NCBI RefSeq assembly: GCF_943193065.1
Contig: NZ_CALPCS010000002.1
Location: 62,001-126,000 of the forward strand
From: Veillonella agrestimuris
GTDB lineage: Bacteria; Bacillota; Negativicutes; Veillonellales; Veillonellaceae
DNA length: 64,000 nucleotides
Direction of reading: 5' to 3'
The notes under the pieces are model-generated. The model saw only the letters and a list, made by a program, of their open reading frames with translations. It did no database searches and had not been told where the DNA came from. A program made the translations under genes and the position numbers. Positions 53,930-61,481 of the stretch are shown one piece after another. Numbering within the stretch: the first letter of the stretch is position 1; each line of letters begins with the position of its first letter.

Positions 53930-54820
53930 ATGCAATGGATAGAAATATCCATTGTCTGCGAAAGAGTAGCCACCGATATGGTGACTACTCTTTTTAGCGA
54001 TTATGCAGACAATGGTATTATAGAAGAAGATATAGAAGGGATGGCAAATCAACAAAAACTAACGATTTACATTGATCCATCCCTTTCTGTAGATGATGTT
54101 ATCACTGATATAAAAAATCAATTTAACCAACAGGAGATTCACATCTATAATGTGGAAATAAATACGATTGATGAGTCTACTTGGTATAATTCCTGGCAGC
54201 AGTATATAGAGCCTACAGAAATATTACCTAACATTGTTATTAAGCCAGCTTGGCAGGATTATGATAATGTCGACCATAAGGAAATTATAGAAATTGATTC
54301 TGATTTATCCTTTGGCACAGGTTCTCATGAAACAACAAAATCTTGTGCTACATTATTACAATCTTATGTAGAACGATTAGATGGTGATGTAAAAAATACC
54401 ACTTGTCTTGATATTGGTACTGGGACCGGCATTCTCTTATTGATTGCTGCTAAATTGGGCATATCTAATTTAGTGGGCATTGATATTGATGAAAATGCGG
54501 CTAAACAAGCGGCCATTAATGCTGAACATAATCATGTTGAGGCAGCTATTATTCATGGTGATTTAGATAGAGACTTTCAAGGGATGGCGCAGATTATATT
54601 GGCTAATTTGACCGTGGACCCTTTGAAAGTATTATTACCAACTATCGGTAAAAAACTAGATCATCAAGGAGTGTTGATTATTAGTGGTATTATCGATGAT
54701 CGATATGATGAGATTATGCCTTTCATTATGGATTATTGGGACATTGAAACAGAGTTGGTAAATGGCTCTTGGCATACGTTTGGACTGAGGAAAAAAGATG
54801 AAAAAAATCTTTATAGATAG
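53930..54820 (+). CDS. prmA: Ribosomal protein L11 methyltransferase
   Basis: PrmA trimethylates ribosomal protein L11. The 296-residue protein has an N-terminal alpha/beta substrate-binding domain beginning MQWIEISI and a methyltransferase domain with FGTGSHETTKSC near residue 127. LDIGTGTGILLIAA follows near residue 162, and the NLTVDPL segment (NxxxxPL) near residue 225. The AAAGGAG site at 53918-53924 supports the ATG at 53930. It overlaps rsmE by 23 bases. Placement after dnaJ is normal for Firmicutes. Confidence 0.95.
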   Translation: MQWIEISIVCERVATDMVTTLFSDYADNGIIEEDIEGMANQQKLTIYIDPSLSVDDVITDIKNQFNQQEIHIYNVEINTIDESTWYNSWQQYIEPTEILPNIVIKPAWQDYDNVDHKEIIEIDSDLSFGTGSHETTKSCATLLQSYVERLDGDVKNTTCLDIGTGTGILLLIAAKLGISNLVGIDIDENAAKQAAINAEHNHVEAAIIHGDLDRDFQGMAQIILANLTVDPLKVLLPTIGKKLDHQGVLIISGIIDDRYDEIMPFIMDYWDIETELVNGSWHTFGLRKKDEKNLYR

Positions 54821-55517
54821 CCCTTTAACAGATGAAATTATATTAGACAAAGAGATAACACATCACCTTCGTGTATTTCGTCACGATGTACATCAACCAT
54901 TGACTGTAACTGGTAGTGATAATCGATCTGCGTTATATAAAATTAGTGGTGAAGAACATGGTAAAGCTCGCGCATCTCTCATTGAGTTTGTGGAAGAACT
55001 TACGGTGACTCATCGAACTATACTTGTACAGTCTTTGCTAAAGGGGGATAAATTAGAGTGGGTTCTACAGAAAGCGACGGAATTAAATGTGGATACCATC
55101 TATTTAGTAACTACTGCTAATAGCATTGTTAAATATGATGACAAAAAATTACAAGCCAAACTAAACCGGTGGGATAAAATCACATTGGAAGCATCTCAAC
55201 AATGCGGTCGTAGTCAATTGCCATCAATTGTAATCAATGAAACGATTTCCTCTATTATGGAATTAGAAAAAGAAGCCATAAAATTAGTTGCTTATGAACG
55301 AGAAGATGGATACTCGATTAAGCAAGCTTTACAGGAAGAGAAAGATGATAGAGACATATTAATCTGTATTGGACCTGAGGGAGGCTTTCAAGAGAAAGAA
55401 ATCAATGATATTATAAATAGTGGAGGTCAATCGATTACGTTAGGACCTACTATTTTAAGAGCAGAAACGGCGGCTATTGCTGCATTATCGATGATTCAAT
55501 ATGAGATAGAATTATAA
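54798..55517 (+). CDS. rsmE: 16S rRNA (uracil(1498)-N3)-methyltransferase RsmE
   Basis: RsmE methylates U1498 of 16S rRNA. The 239-residue SPOUT-class protein shows an N-terminal PUA-like domain with HHLRVFRH near residue 21, then VQSLLKGDKLEWVLQKATEL split near residues 76-95. The knot region has ASQQCGRSQLP near residue 132, IGPEGGF near residue 192 and LGPTILRAETA near residue 216. The ATG is inside the end of prmA. Confidence 0.95.
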   Translation: MKKIFIDSPLTDEIILDKEITHHLRVFRHDVHQPLTVTGSDNRSALYKISGEEHGKARASLIEFVEELTVTHRTILVQSLLKGDKLEWVLQKATELNVDTIYLVTTANSIVKYDDKKLQAKLNRWDKITLEASQQCGRSQLPSIVINETISSIMELEKEAIKLVAYEREDGYSIKQALQEEKDDRDILICIGPEGGFQEKEINDIINSGGQSITLGPTILRAETAAIAALSMIQYEIEL

Positions 55518-55607
55518 TAGTTATACAAATATTCTATAGAGATAGAAACTTATGTATCTATATGATTTAGCTTTTACCATATTTATACATATAGAACAGG
55601 AGGTGTA

Positions 55608-56903
55608 ATGAAAACCGTTGCCTTTACGACCTTAGGGTGTCGTGTTAATCAATACGATACAGATGCTATGAAAGGTCTATTTTTACAAAAGAATTATAAA
55701 GCTGTTGATTTTGATGAAGTAGCCGATATTTATGTAATCAATACATGTTCTGTAACGAATATGGGGGAAAAGAAATCTCGTCAACTCATTCGAAAAGCAA
55801 AGCGTCAAAATAATGATGCCTATATTATTGTCACTGGTTGTTACGCTCAATTGGCACCAGATGCGATTGCTGCTATTGAAGGTGTAAATCTTGTTATTGG
55901 CACTAATAATCGCGCTAAGATCGTTGAATTAGTAGAACAACTAGAAACAACAGAGAAACAAATTAATGCGGTCCGCAATATTATGGAAGAGTCCAATTTT
56001 GAAGAAATGCCATTATTTGGTAATGAATCAGATAAAGCACGAGCATTTATGAAAATTCAAGAAGGGTGTAATAACTACTGCTCTTTCTGTATTATTCCTT
56101 ATACGAGGGGAAAATTAAAATCTCGAAAAATCGACGATATTGTGAGCGAGGCTAAACGATTAGTTGCTCATGGGTTCCATGAAATTGTGCTTACCGGCAT
56201 TCATCTCGGTAATTATGGTGTTGAGTTGCCTGGGCGGCCTACTTTGGCCGATGTGGTGAAAGCGTTATTGGAGATTCCTGAGCTTCATCGCATCCGTTTT
56301 GGTTCTATTGAATCTGTAGAAGTATCGGATGAACTGATAGAATTAATGGCTACCAATAAACGTGTGTGTTCACATCTACATTTACCACTCCAAGCTGGGT
56401 CCGATCATATTTTGAAATTGATGCGCCGTCATTATACATTGCAAGAATACAAGGATTTAATTAAAGATTTAAGAAACCGCATTCCTGATTTATCCATAAC
56501 AACTGATATTATTGCAGGATTTCCGCAGGAAAGTGATGAAGACTTTGAAGAGACCTTGCGTACAATAAGGGAGCTTGGTTTTACTCATATTCATGCATTT
56601 CCTTATTCTATTCGAGAAGGTACACCAGCTGCCACTATGCCAGACCAAGTGCCAGAAGCCGTGAAAAAGACTCGCATAGCTTTATTAAATAATTTAAGCC
56701 AAAGTGGTTATGAAGCGTATGCGAAATCACGTATCGGTAAAGCGGGAGACATTCTTATCGAAAAAGAAGAAGATGGCTATTATATTGGCTTAACCAATGA
56801 ATATATTCATGGCAAATATAAATCGAATGGTAAACATTCTATTGGCGATGTAGTAGGTGGTACTATCGTTGGTTTAGACGGTGAATTTGTCATTATTGAA
56901 TAA
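55608..56903 (+). CDS. mtaB: tRNA (N6-threonylcarbamoyladenosine(37)-C2)-methylthiotransferase MtaB
   Basis: MtaB adds a 2-methylthio group to t6A37 in tRNAs reading ANN codons. The 431-residue protein has the UPF0004 cysteines (LGCRVN near 9, NTCSVTN near 45, TGCYAQ near 79) and the radical-SAM cluster CNNYCSFC near residue 150. A C-terminal TRAM domain follows. The residues after the cluster (IIPYTRGKLKSR) distinguish it from MiaB, encoded at 35280-36596. An AGGAGGTG site precedes the ATG; the 90-base gap before it shows no clear promoter or terminator. Confidence 0.95.
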   Translation: MKTVAFTTLGCRVNQYDTDAMKGLFLQKNYKAVDFDEVADIYVINTCSVTNMGEKKSRQLIRKAKRQNNDAYIIVTGCYAQLAPDAIAAIEGVNLVIGTNNRAKIVELVEQLETTEKQINAVRNIMEESNFEEMPLFGNESDKARAFMKIQEGCNNYCSFCIIPYTRGKLKSRKIDDIVSEAKRLVAHGFHEIVLTGIHLGNYGVELPGRPTLADVVKALLEIPELHRIRFGSIESVEVSDELIELMATNKRVCSHLHLPLQAGSDHILKLMRRHYTLQEYKDLIKDLRNRIPDLSITTDIIAGFPQESDEDFEETLRTIRELGFTHIHAFPYSIREGTPAATMPDQVPEAVKKTRIALLNNLSQSGYEAYAKSRIGKAGDILIEKEEDGYYIGLTNEYIHGKYKSNGKHSIGDVVGGTIVGLDGEFVIIE

Positions 56904-56929
56904 TTTCGTACAAGAAAGGAGTAAGACTT

Positions 56930-57274
56930 ATGAGCGATTGTATTTTTTGTAAAATTATAAATGGTGAGATTCCATCAAAAAAAGTATTAGAGAATGATAA
57001 ATTCTATGCTTTTCACGATATTAGCCCTGTGAAAAAGGTACATGTTTTGATCATCCCTAAAAACCATGTAGCTAATATTGCTCACTTAACAGATAAAAAT
57101 GAAGAGTATGTAGATGGTTTATTGCCATTCGTTCGAGATGTAGCAAAAGAATTAGGTATTAGCAAAACAGGATATCGCTTGATTTTTAATACTGGCAGTG
57201 AAGCTGGTCAAACTGTATTCCATATGCATGCCCATTTATTAGGAGGAGAGCCGATGGGATGGCCAGAAGCATAA
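56930..57274 (+). CDS. HIT-family nucleotide-binding hydrolase (HinT)
   Basis: The 114-residue protein is a histidine-triad purine nucleoside phosphoramidase type. It starts CIFCKIINGEIPSK, has the ISPVKKVHVLIIPKNHV segment near residue 31, and ends with the triad HMHAHLLGGEPM near residue 99. The natural substrate is not certain in bacteria. An AAAGGAG site precedes the ATG. It is the last gene of the hrcA-to-hinT run; the next gene has its own promoter. Confidence 0.95.
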   Translation: MSDCIFCKIINGEIPSKKVLENDKFYAFHDISPVKKVHVLIIPKNHVANIAHLTDKNEEYVDGLLPFVRDVAKELGISKTGYRLIFNTGSEAGQTVFHMHAHLLGGEPMGWPEA

Positions 57275-57284
57275 AAATAGATCC

Positions 57285-57319
57285 CATTTTATAAAACTTT
57301 CAAAGTTCCCTATAAAATG
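57285..57319 (+). repeat. AT-rich long hairpin after the HIT gene
   Basis: Perfect 9-base arms (57285-57293 and 57311-57319) enclose a 17-base insert that itself contains a short inverted repeat (AACTTT/AAAGTT). No T run follows, so it is at most a weak terminator for the upstream operon; it may be a 3' end stabiliser. Confidence 0.4.
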
Positions 57320-57331
57320 CGCCCTCATATA

Positions 57332-57360
57332 TTGACAGAATCTAGTGTTCTACATATAAT
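57332..57360 (+). promoter_or_regulatory. Sigma-A promoter of rpsU-yqeY
   Basis: A consensus TTGACA -35 box (57332-57337) and a consensus TATAAT -10 box (57355-57360) have the ideal 17-base spacing. This is the strongest promoter by eye in the window. It gives a leader of about 60 bases before rpsU. Confidence 0.88.
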
Positions 57361-57425
57361 ATGTATATGTGCGTATTAAAATTATCAGCACTTCCCTGAT
57401 ATTATTTTTGGAGGGAGGGATATAG

Positions 57426-57605
57426 ATGTCTGAAATCAAAGTCGGAAAAAACGAAACGCTTGAAAGTGCTCTTCGCCGATTCAAACGCTCCTGCCAAAAA
57501 GCAGGTGTTTTGTCTGAAGTAAGAAAACGCGAACACTACGAAAAACCAAGCGTAAAAAGAAAGAAAAAATCTGAAGCAGCAAGAAAACGCAAATTCAGAG
57601 CATAA
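57426..57605 (+). CDS. rpsU: 30S ribosomal protein S21
   Basis: This short frame encodes 59 residues beginning [20 protein letters not shown] and ending in a very basic Arg/Lys-rich tail, the hallmark of bS21. S21 helps mRNA binding at the anti-Shine-Dalgarno region of the 30S subunit. A strong GGAGGGAGG site precedes the ATG. A frame on the opposite strand over the same bases is a shadow. The rpsU-yqeY pair is conserved in Firmicutes. Confidence 0.97.
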   Translation: MSEIKVGKNETLESALRRFKRSCQKAGVLSEVRKREHYEKPSVKRKKKSEAARKRKFRA

Positions 57606-57612
57606 GAATGAC

Positions 57613-57656
57613 AACCCTAATTCTAATCTGCAAAGACGTGAATTAGGGTTTCTTTG
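57613..57656 (+). terminator. Intrinsic terminator or attenuator between rpsU and yqeY
   Basis: Arms at 57613-57623 and 57640-57650 form a perfect 11-bp stem with a 16-base loop, followed by TCTTTGT. The yqeY start is about 20 bases downstream, leaving no room for a promoter, so partial read-through is expected; abundant S21 and scarce YqeY would result. Confidence 0.75.
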
Positions 57657-57676
57657 TACTCTATAAGGAGGCTATA

Positions 57677-58120
57677 ATGAGCTTAAAAGATCAATTAAAA
57701 GAAGATATGAAAGCCGCTATGAAAGCCCGTGAAGAAGGTAAAGTCGCTTTATCTGTTATCCGAATGGTTAATAGTGCTATTAAAAACACAGAAATTAATG
57801 ATAAAGTAGAATTAGATGATAACGGTATTTTAGGAATTTTAGCGAAAGAAATGAAAACTCGCCAAGATTCGTTAGCGGAATTTGAAAAAGCAGGCCGTGA
57901 AGATTTAATCGAAACTATTAAAGCAGAAATGGCTGTGTTGCAAAAATATATGCCAGCTCAATTAACGGAAGCAGAAATTCGTCAAATCGTAGAAGAAGCT
58001 ATCAAAGCATGTGGCAATGATGTGAATATGGGGAATGTAATGAAACACGTTATGCCTCATACAAAAGGTCGCGCTGATGGTAAAGTAGTCAATACGATTG
58101 TAAAAGAATTATTAGGATAA
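57677..58120 (+). CDS. yqeY: GatB/YqeY domain-containing protein
   Basis: The 147-residue helical protein matches the YqeY family, related to the tail domain of the GatB amidotransferase subunit that binds tRNA. Seen are LKEDMKAAMKAREEGKV near residue 7, YMPAQLTEAEI near residue 95 and the closing GRADGKVVNTIVKELL. Its precise role is not established. An AAGGAGG site precedes the ATG. Confidence 0.95.
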   Translation: MSLKDQLKEDMKAAMKAREEGKVALSVIRMVNSAIKNTEINDKVELDDNGILGILAKEMKTRQDSLAEFEKAGREDLIETIKAEMAVLQKYMPAQLTEAEIRQIVEEAIKACGNDVNMGNVMKHVMPHTKGRADGKVVNTIVKELLG

Positions 58121-58140
58121 TTTAAATTCTATAGAAATAA

Positions 58141-58170
58141 TTGACAATTATTTTTACTATGTGATACTAT
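58141..58170 (+). promoter_or_regulatory. Sigma-A promoter of glnA
   Basis: A consensus TTGACA -35 box (58141-58146) and a TACTAT -10 box (58165-58170) are 18 bases apart. Transcripts would begin near 58177 and run through a terminator hairpin before reaching glnA. Confidence 0.72.
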
Positions 58171-58196
58171 GAATACAAGAAAATAATTAGTCAACG

Positions 58197-58252
58197 AAGA
58201 CTCTACTTGTAGATATACTTTTGTGTATCTACTGGTTAGAGTCTTTTTTTGT
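58197..58252 (+). terminator. Terminator in the glnA leader
   Basis: The lower stem pairs 58197-58205 with 58237-58245 and the upper stem pairs 58209-58218 with 58223-58232 around a TTTT loop; an unbroken T run ends at 58250. Only about 20 bases separate it from the glnA start, including the TAGGAGG site. Any glnA transcript must therefore pass through it, whether it starts at the promoter above or reads in from yqeY. Confidence 0.88.
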
Positions 58253-58269
58253 ACGTTTAGGAGGCAATT

Positions 58270-60171
58270 ATGGCTACAAAAGAATTATTGTACTATATTC
58301 CGGCAGGTCAATATGGTAAAGAAGGAGTGTTATCTTTATTAGAACAACATCCAGAAATTAAATTTGTATCTCTTGTAGGTATCGACCTTGCTGGTAATGA
58401 TACAGATGAAAAAATTCCTATGTCTGCATTTTTCGATGACTATGAATCTTTCTTTGAAGGCCGCGCCGTTCAAACAGATGGTTCCTCTGTAGTATTAACA
58501 AATATTGCTACCTTGAATAATGCTCGTGTAGATATGTGGGGTGATCCAAGTGTAAATTGGTTCGTTGATTATAACTATGAAAATATTGACGAAGCTACTG
58601 GTTTACCAACAGGTACATTGCGTATTCCTGCATTCTTAATGCACAATTATCGATATGTAGATTCCCGTTCTATTTTAAAACGTAGCTGCGACTATGTACG
58701 TAATGAATTACTAGCGTTAATTAAAGAAAAAGGCTTGCCTAGCATGCCACATATCAATACAGATGAGATTGTAGATATTATTTTCACATCTGCTACAGAA
58801 TTAGAGTTTTGGGTAAAAAAACCAACTAAAAATATTACGAAGAAAGAGCTTTCTATTTCCCAGCGTTTACAAGAACAATATTGGCAACGTACACACGGTT
58901 CTGTTCGTACGGCTCTTGAACAAGCGGTAGAACGCCTTGATAAATACGGTATGGTTGCTGAAATGGGCCATAAAGAAGTAGGTGGTGTAAAAGCAAAACT
59001 TGACGAAGATGGTCATGAAGATGCAGTACTTGAACAATTGGAAATTGACTGGAAATTCTCTAATAATCCATTACAAACTGCTGATAATGAATTACAAGCT
59101 CGTATTATCGTTCGCGAAGTATTCCGTGAAAATGGTTTAGATGTAACCTTTAATGCAAAACCAATTATCGGTGTTGCTGGTTCTGGGGAGCATACACATT
59201 TCGGTGTAATGGCTAAATTAAAAAGCGGTAAAGTAGTCAACTTATTTAGCCCAGAAGATATGAAAAAAGAAGCAGCTAGTTCATTAGGTATTGGCGCGAT
59301 CATGGGCTTATTGAAACATTATGAAGCAATCAATCCATTTATTAGCTCTACAACAGACTCTTTGAATCGATTGAAACCAGGTTTCGAGGCACCAGTATGT
59401 ATCGTAACGTCTTTAGGTACTGATCCTTCTGAACCGAGCCGTAACCGTACGATTCTTTGCGGTTTGATTCGAGACATTGATAATCCAATGGCTACCCGTT
59501 ATGAATTGCGTTCTCCAAATCCTTATACAAATACATATACGGCATTGGCATTGATCTACATTTCTGCTTTTGACGGTATGAAATATGCCATTACTAGTGG
59601 TAAAACACAGGCAGAATTAGTAGCAGAATTATCGAAAGAAGTAGGGGAACCTGCAGATTACTTAGATACAAACCGAGCATATCGTTCTGAAAAAGATGTA
59701 TTTGAAGATTACACACAAGAAGAACGGAATCAAATGTTTGGTGTAGCACCAGCAACTGTATGGGAAAATATTTTGGGCTATAAAAATAACCCTCAATTAG
59801 TGGAAACATTAGCGCAAGGTGATGGATTTACTAAAGATTTGATGGAATCCTTTATTGCATCTATCTTAAAACGTTGGAAATTAGTATTAGCACATCGTAT
59901 CATTCCTAATAACTTACAAGTTGTACGGGATATGGTAGCAGTTCATACAGAGACTAATAATAGTGTTGATGATAAACGATATGCAGAAGTAAATGAGTTG
60001 CGTTTTTACCTTGCTAAAGATAGCGAAGAAAGAACATCTTTATTTACTCGTTTAACTGATGCTTTAGCAGCTGGTGATTACGATACAGCTTCTAAATTGC
60101 AAATTGAAATGAACGATAAAATGGAAGAGTTAGAAGAAAAATATGCTAACTATAGCAAAAATATTTTCTAA
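58270..60171 (+). CDS. glnA: Glutamine synthetase, long form
   Basis: Glutamine synthetase joins ammonia to glutamate with ATP. At 633 residues it is longer than GSI (about 445-470) and shorter than GSIII (about 700). It has recognisable active-site segments: ATELEFWVKKP near residue 177, EMGHKEVGG near residue 235, GVAGSGEHTHFG near residue 302, NRTILCGLIRD near residue 394 and a late YELRSPNPYTN near residue 415. A C-terminal helical extension follows. Similar long forms occur in clostridia and Negativicutes, to my recollection. It is preceded by a leader terminator and followed by a two-way terminator. Confidence 0.9.
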   Translation: MATKELLYYIPAGQYGKEGVLSLLEQHPEIKFVSLVGIDLAGNDTDEKIPMSAFFDDYESFFEGRAVQTDGSSVVLTNIATLNNARVDMWGDPSVNWFVDYNYENIDEATGLPTGTLRIPAFLMHNYRYVDSRSILKRSCDYVRNELLALIKEKGLPSMPHINTDEIVDIIFTSATELEFWVKKPTKNITKKELSISQRLQEQYWQRTHGSVRTALEQAVERLDKYGMVAEMGHKEVGGVKAKLDEDGHEDAVLEQLEIDWKFSNNPLQTADNELQARIIVREVFRENGLDVTFNAKPIIGVAGSGEHTHFGVMAKLKSGKVVNLFSPEDMKKEAASSLGIGAIMGLLKHYEAINPFISSTTDSLNRLKPGFEAPVCIVTSLGTDPSEPSRNRTILCGLIRDIDNPMATRYELRSPNPYTNTYTALALIYISAFDGMKYAITSGKTQAELVAELSKEVGEPADYLDTNRAYRSEKDVFEDYTQEERNQMFGVAPATVWENILGYKNNPQLVETLAQGDGFTKDLMESFIASILKRWKLVLAHRIIPNNLQVVRDMVAVHTETNNSVDDKRYAEVNELRFYLAKDSEERTSLFTRLTDALAAGDYDTASKLQIEMNDKMEELEEKYANYSKNIF

Positions 60172-60225
60172 TACATCTTACATAGTAGTATCTATTCTTT
60201 TATAGTAGATAAGAACATAAAAAAG

Positions 60226-60274
60226 ACCGGTTATCTTTCTTTGATGAATGATCAAAGGAAAATAACCGGTTTTT
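60226..60274. terminator. Bidirectional terminator between glnA and psiE
   Basis: Outer arms 60226-60234 and 60262-60270 and inner arms 60239-60245 and 60251-60257 form one long hairpin. It has TTTTT on the plus side and, read on the minus strand, TCTTTTTT on the other. It serves the converging glnA and psiE genes. Confidence 0.9.
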
Positions 60275-60278
60275 ACTA

Positions 60279-60680
60279 TTAATCTCGTTGTACAAATTTT
60301 TCTACTAATAATAGACTTAACACTAAGACTAGAATAGAGACTGACCAAATGAGTACGTCTAATGCCGTATCATGGGATACGATAATCAATCGTACAATAG
60401 CAGTAATACCGATATAGAGAAAATAGTGGAGAGGGAAGTGGAAATTATTTTTAAAATATTTAGTAATTAATGCTAAAAATTCAAAGTATAAGAAGAACGT
60501 AATTAACTCTCCTACTACATCATTATAATTAGCGTCTACAAAAAAACTTTCCCAGGCAGTGTAAATTAAGGTGATTAATGAATCAACGAGGGCTGCACAA
60601 AGGGCGATGCCAGCAATGAAAAGAGCCGTATTCATAACGATAGTAAGAATACGAAATAATTTAGAAAGAATAGATTGCAC
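60279..60680 (-). CDS. psiE: PsiE-family membrane protein (phosphate-starvation-inducible)
   Basis: The 133-residue protein has four hydrophobic segments (about residues 10-38, 55-75, 84-103 and 108-128) and the PsiE pattern, including [18 protein letters not shown] and the [19 protein letters not shown] region. PsiE is induced by phosphate starvation in E. coli; its activity is unknown. It starts with GTG at 60680, after an AGAGG site on the minus strand. It may be read from tpx only if transcription passes the terminator between them. Confidence 0.85.
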   Translation of the reverse strand: MQSILSKLFRILTIVMNTALFIAGIALCAALVDSLITLIYTAWESFFVDANYNDVVGELITFFLYFEFLALITKYFKNNFHFPLHYFLYIGITAIVRLIIVSHDTALDVLIWSVSILVLVLSLLLVEKFVQRD

Positions 60681-60713
60681 AATAACCTCTTTTTATAAAA
60701 CAAAAATAATAAA

Positions 60714-60743
60714 TAAAAGCTAACTCGAAAGAGTTAGCTTTTA
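60714..60743 (-). terminator. Intrinsic terminator after tpx
   Basis: Arms at 60714-60726 and 60731-60743 form a perfect 13-bp stem with a GAAA loop on the plus strand (TTTC on the minus). On the minus strand it is followed by TTTATTATTTTTG. It lies 11 bases past the tpx stop. Confidence 0.88.
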
Positions 60744-60753
60744 TTATACTCTA

Positions 60754-61269
60754 TTAGATAGCGCTTTTAATAGCTTCTAAAGCAGCATCAAAGTTTACTG
60801 CTTGTGTTACTTCTGGAACATATTCTACATATGTTACTTTGTTATCTTTACCAATTACAACTACGCCACGAGTTAATAGGCGAAGTTCGTCGATTAAGAA
60901 ACCATAGTTTTCACCAAAGGAAGCGTCTTTGTGGTCAGATAAAGTTTCAACTTTATCAACACCAGCAGCACCACACCAACGTTTTTGAGCAAATGGAAGG
61001 TCCATCGATACAGTCAATACTACAATGTCATCAGATAAGCTTGTAGCATCTTGGTTGAACCAACGAGTTTGGGCATCGCAAACACCAGTGTCAAGAGAAG
61101 GTACTACAGAAATTACTTTTACTTTACCTTCGTAATCTTTTAAAGTTTTTGGTTGTAAATCGTTAGATAATAATGTGAATTCAGGTGCTTGTTGACCTAC
61201 TTTTACTTCAGGACCCACTAAAGTGATAGGGCCACCTGCAAATGTTACAACACCAGTACGTTTTTCCAT
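60754..61269 (-). CDS. tpx: Thiol peroxidase (atypical 2-Cys peroxiredoxin)
   Basis: Tpx reduces hydrogen and alkyl peroxides with electrons from thioredoxin. The 171-residue protein carries the peroxidatic cysteine in [11 protein letters not shown] near residue 61 and the resolving cysteine in KRWCGAAG near residue 98, at the family's usual positions. [11 protein letters not shown] start segment is also present. The minus-strand site TAGGAGG precedes the ATG. For an anaerobe it is a plausible first-line oxidative-stress enzyme. Its promoter overlaps a palindrome (see the next features). Confidence 0.97.
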   Translation of the reverse strand: MEKRTGVVTFAGGPITLVGPEVKVGQQAPEFTLLSNDLQPKTLKDYEGKVKVISVVPSLDTGVCDAQTRWFNQDATSLSDDIVVLTVSMDLPFAQKRWCGAAGVDKVETLSDHKDASFGENYGFLIDELRLLTRGVVVIGKDNKVTYVEYVPEVTQAVNFDAALEAIKSAI

Positions 61270-61329
61270 CTTTCATTCCTCCTAAGAGTCTATTGAGTTA
61301 ATAATTTAAGATTTATATATCTATGAAAT

Positions 61330-61358
61330 AGTATATCATTTTCCTTTTTATTAGTAAA
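61330..61358 (-). promoter_or_regulatory. Probable promoter of tpx
   Basis: Read on the minus strand, TTTACT (-35, 61353-61358) and TATACT (-10, 61330-61335) are 17 bases apart. The -35 box lies inside the TTAGT-AA-ACTAA inverted repeat at 61351-61362. Confidence 0.62.
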
Positions 61359-61428
61359 CTAAAAAATTCGATATAGTTACTAATTAACTAATTAGATGAA
61401 TATATAAATGATACTCTTTTTAATTAGT
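61351..61428. promoter_or_regulatory. Cluster of TTAGT/ACTAA repeats, candidate operator
   Basis: Within 78 bases between the divergent tpx and ABC genes there are five copies of TTAGT or its complement ACTAA (61351, 61358, 61379, 61387, 61424). They include the inverted repeats TTAGT-AA-ACTAA (61351-61362) and TAGTTA-N5-TAACTA (61374-61390). The spacing and position suggest binding of a dimeric repressor such as a MarR-type protein; no regulator gene is nearby. Confidence 0.4.
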
Positions 61429-61481
61429 AGTAGATGAAAGCCAAAGTACATGGTAGGATACATAGTAGAGAGGAGGCCCAT

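Noticed and set aside
57402-57614. 70-codon minus-strand frame at 57.4-57.6 kb
   Set aside because: It is the antisense of rpsU, which is clearly encoded on the plus strand with a strong promoter and ribosome site.
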